DNA from: Gracilaria caudata
Lineage: Eukaryota > Rhodophyta > Florideophyceae > Gracilariales > Gracilariaceae
DNA: 30,277 nt
Direction: 5' to 3'
Assembly (NCBI GenBank): GCA_030374735.1
Contig: JASCIV010000226.1
Span: 1 to 30,277 of the forward strand
Shown here piece after piece: positions 9,354 through 17,634 of this stretch (positions are counted from its first letter, which is position 1; every line of letters begins with the position of its first letter). Under the pieces are notes generated by a model. That model worked only from the letters and a program-made list of their open reading frames with translations. It did not search any database and was not told the origin of the DNA. Position numbers and translations under genes: made by a program.

Positions 9354-10097
9354 ATGCCCAACAACTCGGGTTTCATCACGTCGTCGACGGTCTTCAGTTC
9401 GCGTTCTCGCCGAGCTGAAAGGCAGGTTCTGGTGGCAAAGCTGCCCCGCACCACACAACCAGATGTAACTGTTGAGCAACCTACAAGAGTACGCGATAAT
9501 GTGTTCGGCCAATTTTGTATCTCATCGTTTCGATCAATAATGCAACCGCAGATTGGGTGGAAGTCGCGACGCTCTGGATATGACGGCCTAATCGAAGAAT
9601 GTCGCATGCTTCTGGCACGAAAAGGACCACAGGAGCAGCAAAAAGTAGTTCGTAACACACTTGATACTCTGTTTCAGGCTCCACATGGACCATCAGTTTT
9701 CCGCAAGCACTTTTCCGACATGCCAAGGCTTAATGCCGCAATAACCCCAGTGTTCTTCCAGTGGCTTGTCGGTGATTGCTACACAAACCGGCCAGAGGAA
9801 GGTGGATATGGTGTTTACATTGAAAAATGCCGCTTTCTGGAGGAAAGTGGATGTAAGGGACTCTGCGTGAACATGTGCCAGCAGCCTACACAACGGTACT
9901 TCACCGACGTTTTGGGATTGCCCGTCAGGATGACCCCAAATTATGAAGACATGAGTTGTCAAATGACGTACGGGGTTCAGCCGTTGCCAATCGACGACGA
10001 TCCGGCGGTTACAGGTGACTGCTTGGAAAACTGCAAAATGTCATCCTCCGTTCGCCTTCGCGGGGATCCGACATGCTACGTTTCGAAGGATTCTTAG
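9354..10097 (+). CDS. D27-like carotenoid isomerase homologue (DUF4033), plastid-targeted
   Basis: The family includes plant DWARF27, an iron-containing plastid enzyme that isomerises all-trans- to 9-cis-beta-carotene. From the ATG at 9354 the product is 247 aa. It begins with a Ser/Arg-rich, acid-free segment (MPNNSGFITSSTVFSSRSRR) that looks like a transit peptide. The DUF4033 signature is clear: YDGLIEECRMLL; then CRFLEESGCKGLCVNMC (Cys167, Cys171, Cys175); QPTQRYFTDVLGLPVRMTPN; YEDMSCQMTYG; and a C-terminal DDDPAVTGDCLENC. An upstream in-frame ATG at 9099 would add 85 residues; the nearer one is preferred because it puts a transit peptide at the N-terminus. D27-like proteins are widespread in algae, where the substrate is uncertain; canonical strigolactone synthesis is not implied. 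Confidence 0.9.
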   Translation: MPNNSGFITSSTVFSSRSRRAERQVLVAKLPRTTQPDVTVEQPTRVRDNVFGQFCISSFRSIMQPQIGWKSRRSGYDGLIEECRMLLARKGPQEQQKVVRNTLDTLFQAPHGPSVFRKHFSDMPRLNAAITPVFFQWLVGDCYTNRPEEGGYGVYIEKCRFLEESGCKGLCVNMCQQPTQRYFTDVLGLPVRMTPNYEDMSCQMTYGVQPLPIDDDPAVTGDCLENCKMSSSVRLRGDPTCYVSKDS

Positions 10098-10143
10098 TCG
10101 GACGACGTCTTTGTCTATTCATTTCGATTGCATTGTGTGTAAT

Positions 10144-10767
10144 TTAGCGCATCATGTGGTCCTGAGGTTCTTGATTCGTGTAGCCATAAATTCGCCTTCT
10201 CAAACTGTCGATTGCTTCAGTGTCCGTGTGTCCATCCCGAGAAACATCAACAATCAGACAGATGCTCACTTCCTTTTCGCCGTCTCCGTTCAGAGTCATG
10301 TGAAGAGCACATATGTTGCACATGTCATCTATACCAACGTTGTTGTCTTCAATCATAGTACGAATCATGTCTGGTGTGACAAGTATTCTTTCGATGTCGT
10401 CGGAAAGACTTGTTGGGACGGCGCACAGTCTGAATCGGCGCTGAAGATACGCGACGTCCACTTCGAATTCAACAGTCCATGTGTATATTTTTCTTTGCGC
10501 ACGTATCCGCGATATCGTTCTAGAGGGAATTTTCGTTGATATTGCAATCGGCTCGTATAGCTTATCTACTGGCTTGGAGTCAATTGAAGTCCATTCTGGC
10601 GTGAGGACATCACCCCCGTCATTTGTCTTGCTCCACGACAATCCCATGGTGCTTCTTGGTGCTTCAAGCAAGCTTGAAACGTTGGTGAGTTCAGACGTCA
10701 GAGGACGAAATTGGCATCTCAGAAGCCGCGCCACAATTCTGTATGTTGTAAATAAACTGTTTCGCAT
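10144..10767 (-). CDS. Hypothetical protein
   Basis: This frame of 207 aa (ATG at 10767; more of the frame is open upstream to 10827 without an ATG) is convergent with the D27-like gene, 46 bp from its stop. The product begins with Arg and Leu-rich sequence that could be a targeting peptide, followed by a mixed alpha/beta region (RKIYTWTVEFEVDVAYLQRR and CALHMTLNGDGEKEVSICLI). The composition looks protein-like, but no family is recognised. An alternative start is the Met of MGLSWSKTNDGG. The opposite strand is also partly open here (10015-10539), which weakens the call. Confidence 0.55.
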   Translation of the reverse strand: MRNSLFTTYRIVARLLRCQFRPLTSELTNVSSLLEAPRSTMGLSWSKTNDGGDVLTPEWTSIDSKPVDKLYEPIAISTKIPSRTISRIRAQRKIYTWTVEFEVDVAYLQRRFRLCAVPTSLSDDIERILVTPDMIRTMIEDNNVGIDDMCNICALHMTLNGDGEKEVSICLIVDVSRDGHTDTEAIDSLRRRIYGYTNQEPQDHMMR

Positions 10768-11558
10768 CGAGATTAAATGCAATCCCGGTAATCGCGTCAA
10801 GAGCAATGTGAGTACATCAGGTCTCAAATCCCTTGGGCCGTTGTGTGACGCTTGAGCTCACCGCCAAAACACCCTTGCTTACTATTCCTAAACAACCATA
10901 AAGGGAATTGTTATTCGCCCCTTTGTCTCAATATCGCTGGGATGGAATGACGTCTGAATACGGTAGTGTAGCACTGCGTTGCACGATGACAATCCAATCC
11001 CAGAAGTGTGGAAGTGAAGAACTCTTATCAAAGGTTGAACGGGTTGAAGGCGCAGGAGCTCCTACCGGTCCTGTGCCAGCCATGCTCCAAAACGGGCAAG
11101 CGGAAGGAAATCGCCGATTCAAAAATGAAGGCAGCTACGAAGGGTAGCGTTCTATCTAATAAGATACCCTTCGTACAAACCTCTACGTCTAGCCCCGGGC
11201 CTGCATGATAATGTTGCACGTGTCCACAATCTTGATGATCCATGGCCGAAACATCCTGATCTCGGAGGTGAAAAGGATTGTAACCTAGCCCAGATGGCTG
11301 CACTCCTGATTCAGAACCTTCATTAAACTAATAGAGTCGACGCTAACGAAGGAAACCAAAGTGTTCCCCATTTATAATACAGATTCACAACTCTGTAACG
11401 ACCAGCGCGACTTCCGTATTTGAGAAGGTCCGAGAAGGTACCTTTGGAGCAGTCGGTGTGGATGGCCTAGTCACCGCCACTATCGAGATTTGTCATCCTC
11501 ATTTGCATCACTTCAGACTTTTCGGAAACGCATTCGTCTGGATTCTCGAAACAATCAA
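10768..11558. other. Intergenic region with a small foldback element
   Basis: It contains the foldback at 11136-11175 (listed separately). Two flanking plus-strand stretches look faintly coding: an open frame at 10908-11147, and about 40 codons ending at a TAA near 11326 that include the run DDPWPKHPDLGG. These may be remnants of a decayed gene, but nothing can be named. Confidence 0.35.
11136..11175. repeat. Foldback (inverted-repeat) element 1
   Basis: A perfect 11-bp inverted repeat, TACGAAGGGTA (11136-11146) and TACCCTTCGTA (11165-11175), encloses 18 bases. Bases 11138-11154 (CGAAGGGTAGCGTTCTA) reappear exactly as the reverse complement at 17061-17077, inside another foldback. It lies in intergenic DNA. 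Confidence 0.6.
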
Positions 11559-12196
11559 ATGGCATTTATATATCCTTCACATTTGACTTCGTTTGGAGCC
11601 CATCGAAAACGGATTCCAGATGTATGTCAAACCCGTATCCTCCCGCTTCGATTTTCAAGAATAGATCCGAGGGCATCTATTGAACGGGAAGTAAGTCAGA
11701 AGATAAAGGAAGCAATGAAAACCAAGGACACAGCTGCCCTAAAGGCCCTACGTGGAATCCGAGCAGCCTTTTTGACAGCGCTGAAACAAGAGGGTGCAGG
11801 TGATTCGCTGTCTGATAAGGTTGCTATAGAGCAGCTTAGAAAGCTTGCCAAGATGAGAAAAGAAAGTATTGAAATGTTTAGGAAAGGAGGTCGAGAGGAT
11901 TTGGCTGATGCGGAGAGGGCAGAACTAGAAGTAATCGAACAATGGCTGCCAACCTTGGCTAGCAGGGAGCAGACTCTTGCTTGGGCTAAGGAGGCAATCG
12001 AAAAGGTCGGTGCCGCGAAGCCTGGTGACGTAGGCAAAGTAATGGGGTAAGTTGCTCATTTGCTACCAATCTAACCTTGTGTATTCTAACATCAACATTT
12101 TCCGGCCCATTTTAAAGAGTTATAATGCGAGAACACAGGCAAGATATTGACGGCAGTTTGGCAAAAGAAGTTGTTCAGGAACTATTAACATCATAA
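11559..12196 (+). CDS. GatB/YqeY-domain protein, plastid-targeted, two exons
   Basis: YqeY proteins share a helical domain with the tail of GatB (Asp/Glu-tRNA amidotransferase) and are thought to bind tRNA; their exact role is unclear. Exon 1 is 11559-12046 and exon 2 is 12118-12196, giving 188 aa. A transit-like N-terminus starts MAFIYPSHLTSFGAHRKR; the domain follows from about residue 44 with KIKEAMKTKDTAALKALRGI, KLAKMRKESIEMFRKGGRED, LEVIEQWLP and VGKVMG. After splicing the sequence continues VIMREHRQDIDGSLAKEVVQ, matching the GKVMGxLMKEHxxxVDG block of the family. Without splicing the frame stops at 12050 and loses this block, so the intron is well supported. The open frame upstream of 11559 has no ATG. 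Confidence 0.9.
12047..12117 (+). other. Intron of the YqeY gene (71 nt)
   Basis: The donor is GTAAGT after ATGGG, the branch-site-like TTCTAAC lies about 35 nt before the end, and the acceptor TTAAAG precedes AGTTATA. Joining restores the GGA Gly codon and the conserved C-terminal helix. Confidence 0.88.
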
Positions 12197-12577
12197 TCTT
12201 TAGTTTCACCCGTAGTATAGAAACCAAATAGATACGGGTACTGGTGGGATATCCTGAAAGCCCTTTTGTGTAATTCAGTTCAAGCCTCAGCCATTTCTGG
12301 AGCGATGTGTATGTTAAATACGCCTTCTTCTGCAGGTAGAAATCGCGACCAGGCATATCCATCATCTGCAACTTTTTGTCCAGAACGCGAGGATCTTTGC
12401 GTTGGTGCCGAGAGCAATCATTTGCTTCAGCTTGAGACTGCTTATTTGTTCACAGGTCTTGCGGTCACCTGGGCCTTTATGCTGAAATGAGCTAAAGTTG
12501 GGGAATTGGAACGATCAATAAAGGCTGTCCATCTGAATTCAGAACATGTTTAATGAACCGTACAGCCAATATTCATT
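12197..12577. other. Intergenic region, no gene seen
   Basis: This is downstream of the YqeY gene and upstream of the LINE tail. Only short open frames occur. Confidence 0.4.
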
Positions 12578-13016
12578 ATGAAAAAAGTGAAGTACCAATG
12601 TAATGCTAGCAAGCTAACCCTCAAATTGAAGTCAGTGCCCGCTTCTATCGGAAACAGGGTATCTCTTAGGCAAACGAAAGTAGCTCTGTCACAACTGTCT
12701 GTGGGACACACTCCGTTTCTCCATCCGCTTGGATCGCATTTGTCAGCAAAAAGGCTGTTGTGCAAGTGTCGCCCTAATGTACTGAATGATGTAGAGCATT
12801 TTGTGTTACGTTGTCCATTGCGGAATTTGTCTCCAAAGTATGTCTACTGCCTTCACAAGATCGTCGAGGATTGACAGCAGCAGATATCATCAAGAAGTGG
12901 CCTGAAAGAATGTTGGTTTTCTTGGTGAGAGAGCGTTTCTTTGAATAGAGACGCTTTGCAGTGAGCAGTAATTGAACTATTGCACCTGTAAAAGAGAGAG
13001 AGAGAGAGAGAGAGAA
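12578..13016 (+). mobile_element. Decayed LINE (non-LTR retrotransposon) 3' end, copy A
   Basis: The translated frame from 12578 reads like the C-terminal end of a LINE polyprotein: LSQLSVGHTPFLHPLG, then CKCRPNVLNDVEHFVLRCPL, the Cys-Cys-His-Cys motif that follows the RT/RNase H region in many LINEs. The frame stops at 12874; a frameshift leads to the continuing tail sequence ADIIKKWPERMLVFLVRERF. The 3' end is an AG-rich microsatellite, (GA)n at about 12992-13015, a common LINE terminus. Bases from 12734 onward repeat at 26523-26945. No RT core remains, so it is a 5'-truncated dead copy. Confidence 0.72.
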
Positions 13017-13463
13017 TCCTACCCTTGTATAACCCTCTTTGAGTTGGCAGCTTTTTGTGTTAGAGATTTCTTGGTTTAATGCGGAAGAGACGGGTCCCTT
13101 CTAGCCTAGATCCTTTATACCGGTGTCTATTTATATCACAATTAGGTAAAAACAAGATGTACGAAGGTAATCCTACATCCTGAACATTTTGTGCGTGGAA
13201 CTCGAGATCAGGACTCCTGATTCAGGAGATCCCAAATTTTGAGCTCGGCTATCGGATCGAAAACGAATGAAACCTTTTCTGGACACAAGTACTGACGAGC
13301 ATTGTGCGACGTCATTCGTGAACCTTGATTCGACCATTGACTGTGAGACAATCGTTTGTGTTACTCAACATCACACAAAGACAAAGGGTTGGAAGAGGAC
13401 GTTACCCTCGGGATAAGCTGCACCTGAGGAATCATCTGATTCGTAAACTGTTATCGAGCAGAC
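13017..13463. other. Upstream region of the DUF1499 gene
   Basis: No gene is seen. It contains a near-perfect 15-base palindrome, CTCCTGATTCAGGAG, near 13214-13228. The 13-mer ACTCCTGATTCAG also occurs near 11305. Confidence 0.4.
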
Positions 13464-14449
13464 ATGGCATTCATATTATCCTCAGGACAGCTGGCATCAT
13501 CTTTTGTGGACTCATGTACGGTGCGAAAGTCAGTCTGTGCATATAAGTCCCCGAGGATGCTTGGAGGGAACGAAATGGCTACCAGGCTCAAACTTTTTGT
13601 CGTAGGTGGAGCAATTGCGCTATCCACTGCAGTGGGGTTACCGACCGATTCCAGTGCAGCCATCTTTCACTTCCGAGGAAAGCGTCCGCAGAATATTGGC
13701 CTTCAGTATGGTCGTTACCTCCAGGGTTGTCCACCATCTCCCAATTGCATTTCTTCGATGGAAGATCCAGTAGGTTTTGAACAAGAACTTCAAGTTGCCA
13801 AAAAGGTGCACAGAATGTAGCAAGGAAATATACAAAAACTGTCGTGAATGTGGTACTAACTACTAACACTCTCATGTGGTTTTCGATTTTTCTTTGACAG
13901 TACGACAGCCATTATGTTCCGTCATGGACGTATAATGCTAGCAACAAGGAGAACAGGAAGACTATGCAAGAGGCCATTAATGATGTTACGAAGGTAATCG
14001 AAGAATACCCTCAAACAACAATCATCACCAATGAGGAAACAACTGGTGAGGCTGGTAAAGGCCACTACAGTAAGTTCACAGGTATCATGTGGCATGACCT
14101 GAGATGTTTATCTGACACTAAGAGTTTCATGCGGATAACGAACGACGACGTCTCTCTACAGTATATGCGGAATTTGAATCCAAACTAATGGGTTTTGTAG
14201 ATGATGTAGAATTTTTCTTCCAGCCTGATAGTCCGACGGTCGAGTATCGAAGTGCTTCTCGTCTTGGCGAAGGTGACCTCGATGCGAATAGAAAACGAAT
14301 TCGTGACTTGCGCCAAGCTTTGCAGCAAATGGTAAGTTCCGTGCTTAACGTTCTTGACGAAGTGCAGCAAGGAGCCTAACGTTGTTCTTGACTTGTCGTG
14401 TGATTCAAACTCGCAGGATATTCAATGGGCGTCCACTGGATACAATTAA
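13464..14449 (+). CDS. DUF1499 family protein, thylakoid lumen, four exons
   Basis: Exons are 13464-13805, 13901-14069, 14162-14331 and 14417-14449 (237 aa). The N-terminus is bipartite: a plastid transit segment starting MAFILSSGQLASSF, then a lumen-type signal RLKLFVVGGAIALSTAVGLP ending SSAA, so the mature protein should lie in the thylakoid lumen. The DUF1499 landmarks are CPPSPNCISS in exon 1, HYVPSWTYN in exon 2, and GFVDDVEFFF plus YRSASRLGEGDLDANRKRI in exon 3. Exon 4 encodes only DIQWASTGYN. DUF1499 proteins occur in bacteria, algae and plants; biochemical function is not established. The last intron is the least certain, since reading through it stops at 14379 instead. Confidence 0.9.
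13806..13900 (+). other. Intron 1 of the DUF1499 gene (95 nt)
   Basis: The donor is GTGCACAG after GCCAAAAAG. The branch region has two overlapping TACTAAC boxes (TACTAACTACTAAC), followed by a T-rich tract and acceptor TTTGACAG. The donor is non-consensus, but the branch and acceptor are excellent and splicing restores the DUF1499 frame. Confidence 0.85.
14070..14161 (+). other. Intron 2 of the DUF1499 gene (92 nt)
   Basis: The donor is GTAAGT after CACTACA and the acceptor is CTCTACAG before TATATGCGG. Splicing joins GHY to IYAEFESKLMGFVDDVEF in the expected order. Confidence 0.85.
14332..14416 (+). other. Intron 3 of the DUF1499 gene (85 nt)
   Basis: The donor is GTAAGT directly after CAAATG and the acceptor is ACTCGCAG before GATATTCAATGG. 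The resulting short last exon ends at TAA (14447-14449). Retention would give a slightly longer, unrelated C-terminus. Confidence 0.65.
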
Positions 14450-14571
14450 ATACAACGGTAGCTGGCCTAAACGAGAGTATCTGGCGGCGTAGATACATGT
14501 TCTGAAACACATAGGAAAGCTCTGAGACGTACTAGACCATAAGTAGATATCTCATACTTTCAACGTTATCA

Positions 14572-15009
14572 TTAGCCTATCCCAACATTCAACTCTTCCT
14601 CCATTTTTCTTATGTGGGGCCAGAGTCCAGGATTTATATCATCTTTCTTTCCAATGTGTATAAATCGAATCGCCAGTTGAGCCGACATGGCCAAGAAGCG
14701 ATTTTGGCTCTCGTGTTTAGCCGCAATCGTTTCTAGTACATAACAAAGCTTTTCTTCATCCTCAGTAACAGTGTACGCTTTCTCATTATCATCACCAAAA
14801 TCAATTGGTATTTGAGGGGGAGCAGGAACCTTGAGGTTCTGCACGACTTCCGGAGTAATTTTTATCCATTCGTTAAGCCCGTTGCTTGCAAAGAGAGGGT
14901 GAGATTCTGCTCTGGGCTTCTTGCGTTGTGGCTTTTCACGTTCTTCATATGTCTGGAGCATGCGCTTGCGAAGATGAGCAGTCAGCGGTGCTTTGGGCTT
15001 TGAAGACAT
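14572..15009 (-). CDS. Hypothetical protein, small and charged
   Basis: The ATG at 15009 gives 145 aa starting MSSKPKAPLTAHLRKRMLQT. A strongly basic N-terminal region (EEREKPQRKKPRAESH) could be a nuclear localisation signal. It is followed by a Pro-rich linker (KVPAPPQIPIDFGDD) and an apparently folded helical C-terminal part with LCYVLETIAAKHESQNRF. I do not recognise the family. The composition and the open frame on a strand with no better alternative support a real gene, and a nuclear role is only a guess. Confidence 0.6.
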   Translation of the reverse strand: MSSKPKAPLTAHLRKRMLQTYEEREKPQRKKPRAESHPLFASNGLNEWIKITPEVVQNLKVPAPPQIPIDFGDDNEKAYTVTEDEEKLCYVLETIAAKHESQNRFLAMSAQLAIRFIHIGKKDDINPGLWPHIRKMEEELNVGIG

Positions 15010-15055
15010 TCTAAACAGGTAGCGAAAGCAAAAGAATCCCAATCAACCGTGTCCA

Positions 15056-15466
15056 ATGAATGGCGGGATGAAGAATCAAGTCGTCTTGACTCCTAACGTG
15101 AGTGGAAATGCCTTGGCTGCCGGTGCTGTTGCTAGGAGAGAGAAGCCATGGAAACAAACAAGTTGCTCGTGGACTGAGCTTCACACTTCGACTCCACAGA
15201 CGTGCGGAGTTCTCAAGTTGAGAATGGTCAATGCCTGTTCGATTGCGGAGCCAAGTGCGCACTGGCTATGCAGACTCCAAATTTCAAATTTACGGTACAA
15301 CGGTACACCAATGGTCATTTACGAAGGTAAACGCTACAATGTTTCCGAAAAAAAGTCGAAGTCATCAAAGATGCAAAGGCAAGAGGAGATCTTAACGCCC
15401 CTCTCTCCAGTACTTGTGAGAAGCCGAGGTTCGTGGAGACAAGCCCAATGCGCTCGTGGACGATAA
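15056..15466 (+). CDS. Doubtful small hypothetical ORF
   Basis: A 136-aa open frame starts 46 bp from the divergent minus-strand start and ends before the reductase gene. It has no recognised domain and irregular composition; one stretch (TPMVIYEGKRYNVSEKKSKS) looks protein-like. It could be an unspliced piece of a small gene, 5' leader of the reductase, or chance. It is kept as low confidence because the region is otherwise empty. Confidence 0.25.
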   Translation: MNGGMKNQVVLTPNVSGNALAAGAVARREKPWKQTSCSWTELHTSTPQTCGVLKLRMVNACSIAEPSAHWLCRLQISNLRYNGTPMVIYEGKRYNVSEKKSKSSKMQRQEEILTPLSPVLVRSRGSWRQAQCARGR

Positions 15467-15633
15467 CAGATTCTTCTTTTTTCGTTGCTCAGTACCGATT
15501 GCCAAAATAGGCGAAAGCTGGTGTTGCTGGACCTTGTTCACGAGTATTAGAGTGGGGACCTCGTGTTGTTGGGATTTTGATAGCAGCTTGGTATTCCGAA
15601 CAGGTTTTTGTATGGGAATACGAAAAAGCTAGC

Positions 15634-16677
15634 ATGTCATACCCTGAGAAAGCTAAGATATGCGTTGTTGGAGCAGGTGCTATAGGAGGACTACTCGGTG
15701 TTGAGTTGTCTCGTCGCGGTCATAGTGTTGCCTTCTTTGCAAGAGGTGCACACCTTGCCGCCATGAGAAAGGAAGGAGCCCTCAAGTTGATAAAACTGGA
15801 TGGGAGCGTCGTTGAATCGGCGAAAGGTTCTACATTCATTGCATCACTAGAAGAAGCAGGGGAACAGGATCTTGTGATCCTGGGTTTGAAGATGCATCAG
15901 ATCAAAGCTGTACTGCCGACCCTCCACCACGTAGTAGGTCCCAAAACTGTGCTGTTAGGAACGCAAAATGGAATTCCGTGGTGGTACTTTCAAGAATACA
16001 ACGGACCAGAAGAGTTTAAAGACAGAACGGTGGAAAGTGCTGACCCAGGAGGCATACTGAAGAACTCGATAGATGCGAAGAAGCTAATAGCCACGGTTGT
16101 TTACCCAGCCGCTGTTGTGGCATCACCCGGGGTGATTGAGCATGTTGAAGGTATACGTTTCCCAGTTGGAGAACCAAACGGACAGACTACAGAAAGAGTT
16201 CAATGGGTTTCTAACATGTTAATTGACGCCGGGTTTAAGTCCCCCGTGTTGGAGGATGTTCGGGGCGAGATGTGGCTTAAACTATGGGGAACCGTAGCGG
16301 TTAACCCGCTATCTGCACTCACGCACGCTACATTGGATGTCTTGTGCACAGTGGCCGCTGGTCGAGAGGTCGTAGTGCGCATGATGAAAGAAGTGGAAAA
16401 GGTTGCAAATAGGCTGGGATCGAAAATGAGGTTGCCAATTGAACGGCGAGTAAATGGGGCAGCGAAGGTTGGAAGACATAAAACGTCGATGTTACAAGAT
16501 GTCGAAGCAGGACGTGAGATGGAAATTGAAACGATTATGGGCGCGGTCGTTGAGATGGCTCGAGTATGCGGGGAGGAGACACCTAGTATTGACACAATAT
16601 ATGGAACAATCAGAATGCTGGCCCACGTCATGAAGGAAGAGAAATCAAAAGTCTGCATGCTTCCTGTTGAAGGGTAG
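15634..16677 (+). CDS. 2-dehydropantoate 2-reductase (ketopantoate reductase family)
   Basis: This family reduces 2-dehydropantoate to pantoate with NADPH in pantothenate/CoA synthesis (EC 1.1.1.169). The ATG at 15634 gives 347 aa. The N-terminal Rossmann domain has ICVVGAGAIGG (Gly13, Gly15, Gly18) and FFARG after beta-2. Further family blocks are LGTQNGIPWWYF, then EMWLKLWGTVAVNPLSALT carrying the catalytic Lys216. The C-terminal helical domain has the conserved run GRHKTSMLQDVEAGREMEIE with the Ser and Glu that bind substrate, and ETPSIDTIYGTIRML. All key residues are present. No clear targeting peptide is seen, suggesting the cytosol. The frame is open further upstream (to 15577) but without ATG. 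Exact substrate could differ, as the family has paralogues. Confidence 0.93.
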   Translation: MSYPEKAKICVVGAGAIGGLLGVELSRRGHSVAFFARGAHLAAMRKEGALKLIKLDGSVVESAKGSTFIASLEEAGEQDLVILGLKMHQIKAVLPTLHHVVGPKTVLLGTQNGIPWWYFQEYNGPEEFKDRTVESADPGGILKNSIDAKKLIATVVYPAAVVASPGVIEHVEGIRFPVGEPNGQTTERVQWVSNMLIDAGFKSPVLEDVRGEMWLKLWGTVAVNPLSALTHATLDVLCTVAAGREVVVRMMKEVEKVANRLGSKMRLPIERRVNGAAKVGRHKTSMLQDVEAGREMEIETIMGAVVEMARVCGEETPSIDTIYGTIRMLAHVMKEEKSKVCMLPVEG

Positions 16678-16821
16678 CACCGTCACGGCCAATCTGTACA
16701 CGCCTTCAGAAGTTCAAGTGCTAGAAGCATACAATTCGATGCTTGGTTATGCCTGAGATTGGATGCTTCACTCTTGACAGTTTTGGTCCCGTAAACAGGT
16801 GATACGTCCCGTTTCTTTCGA

Positions 16822-16892
16822 GCATTCAACTCATCGTCAAAACGCTCCACGTAGAAATCTTGCGCATTCAATGCGTCGTCAAAATGCCCCAC
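16822..16892. repeat. Imperfect direct repeat, 42-bp period
   Basis: Two 29-base units (16822-16850 and 16864-16892) differ at about five positions. A keeps-frame period of 42 bp means the minus strand reads as a repeated 14-residue motif around FDDxLNA. The open frame is short and has no ATG, so coding is doubtful. Confidence 0.5.
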
Positions 16893-17049
16893 AAAGATCT
16901 AGGGTTAACCTTACCTTCGCATTGAATGACTTTTTCAGGTGACGACTGACGTCTTCTATTTGAACATGACGTAGAAATGGGAAGTCGAATGTTTCCAGAG
17001 AAGCGGACGATTCAAGAGATTTATTCGTGTTTCGAGTTCCTCTACATAT

Positions 17050-17119
17050 CCCTCATACTGTAGAACGCTACCCTTCGATCCTTGGTAACTGTCCAAGGGT
17101 AGAATGCAATGTATGAGGG
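17050..17119. repeat. Foldback (inverted-repeat) element 2
   Basis: Arms of about 25 bases begin and end with CCCTCATAC / GTATGAGGG and carry ACCCTT / AAGGGT at the loop side (17050-17075 and 17095-17119). The 17-mer TAGAACGCTACCCTTCG at 17061-17077 matches foldback 1 exactly in reverse complement. Confidence 0.6.
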
Positions 17120-17634
17120 TGTTTCGGGGCGTTTTGCAGTCGGAGACAGTCACCTGTTGACGGACTGGAGACAAGGCTCAAGCTGTATTTTGAGTCATGT
17201 ACGACGGTACAGTATCTTACAGTAGTACGAAACAAGATTTGACAAATCCCATCATCAGATATTATTTCCTTCGTACACTTCCATTGGTTTAAAAATATGC
17301 ATCTTTGTCCGAGTGGTGTGGTGTGTGGCCTCCGCACTGAAGTCCTTCAAAAATTAAATGGTTTTCATGTTCGGACACGAAGATCAGTGACGAAGTCAGG
17401 CATGCACACTTCCACCTACACATTCATGGCAAAAATTCTCTCTCGAATGCGCTCCGTCGTGAAGAGTTCCGCAGCAAGAACGTGGTTTCCGCTTATTCCT
17501 CTGCATATACACCTCCACCTCAGTACAGTCTGATCAGAGTCATACATCTGGGAAGACTACCCGGCTTGGATTCAACTTCCAGGCGTTTCCGGCTCTCCAG
17601 CAAGAACGCTCCGACGCACATAGTGCTCGACACA

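Larger units (their letters stand above)
16678..17634. other. Intergenic region with repeats
   Basis: It lies between the reductase and the M48 gene and contains the 42-bp imperfect repeat at 16822-16892 and foldback 2 at 17050-17119 (listed separately). The M48 frame is open upstream of 17635 only with a GTG, so this end should be promoter and 5' UTR. No gene is supported. Confidence 0.45.

Noticed and set aside
16200..16658. Minus-strand ORF inside the reductase gene
   Set aside because: It is antisense to conserved reductase blocks; Thr/Ser-rich shadow.
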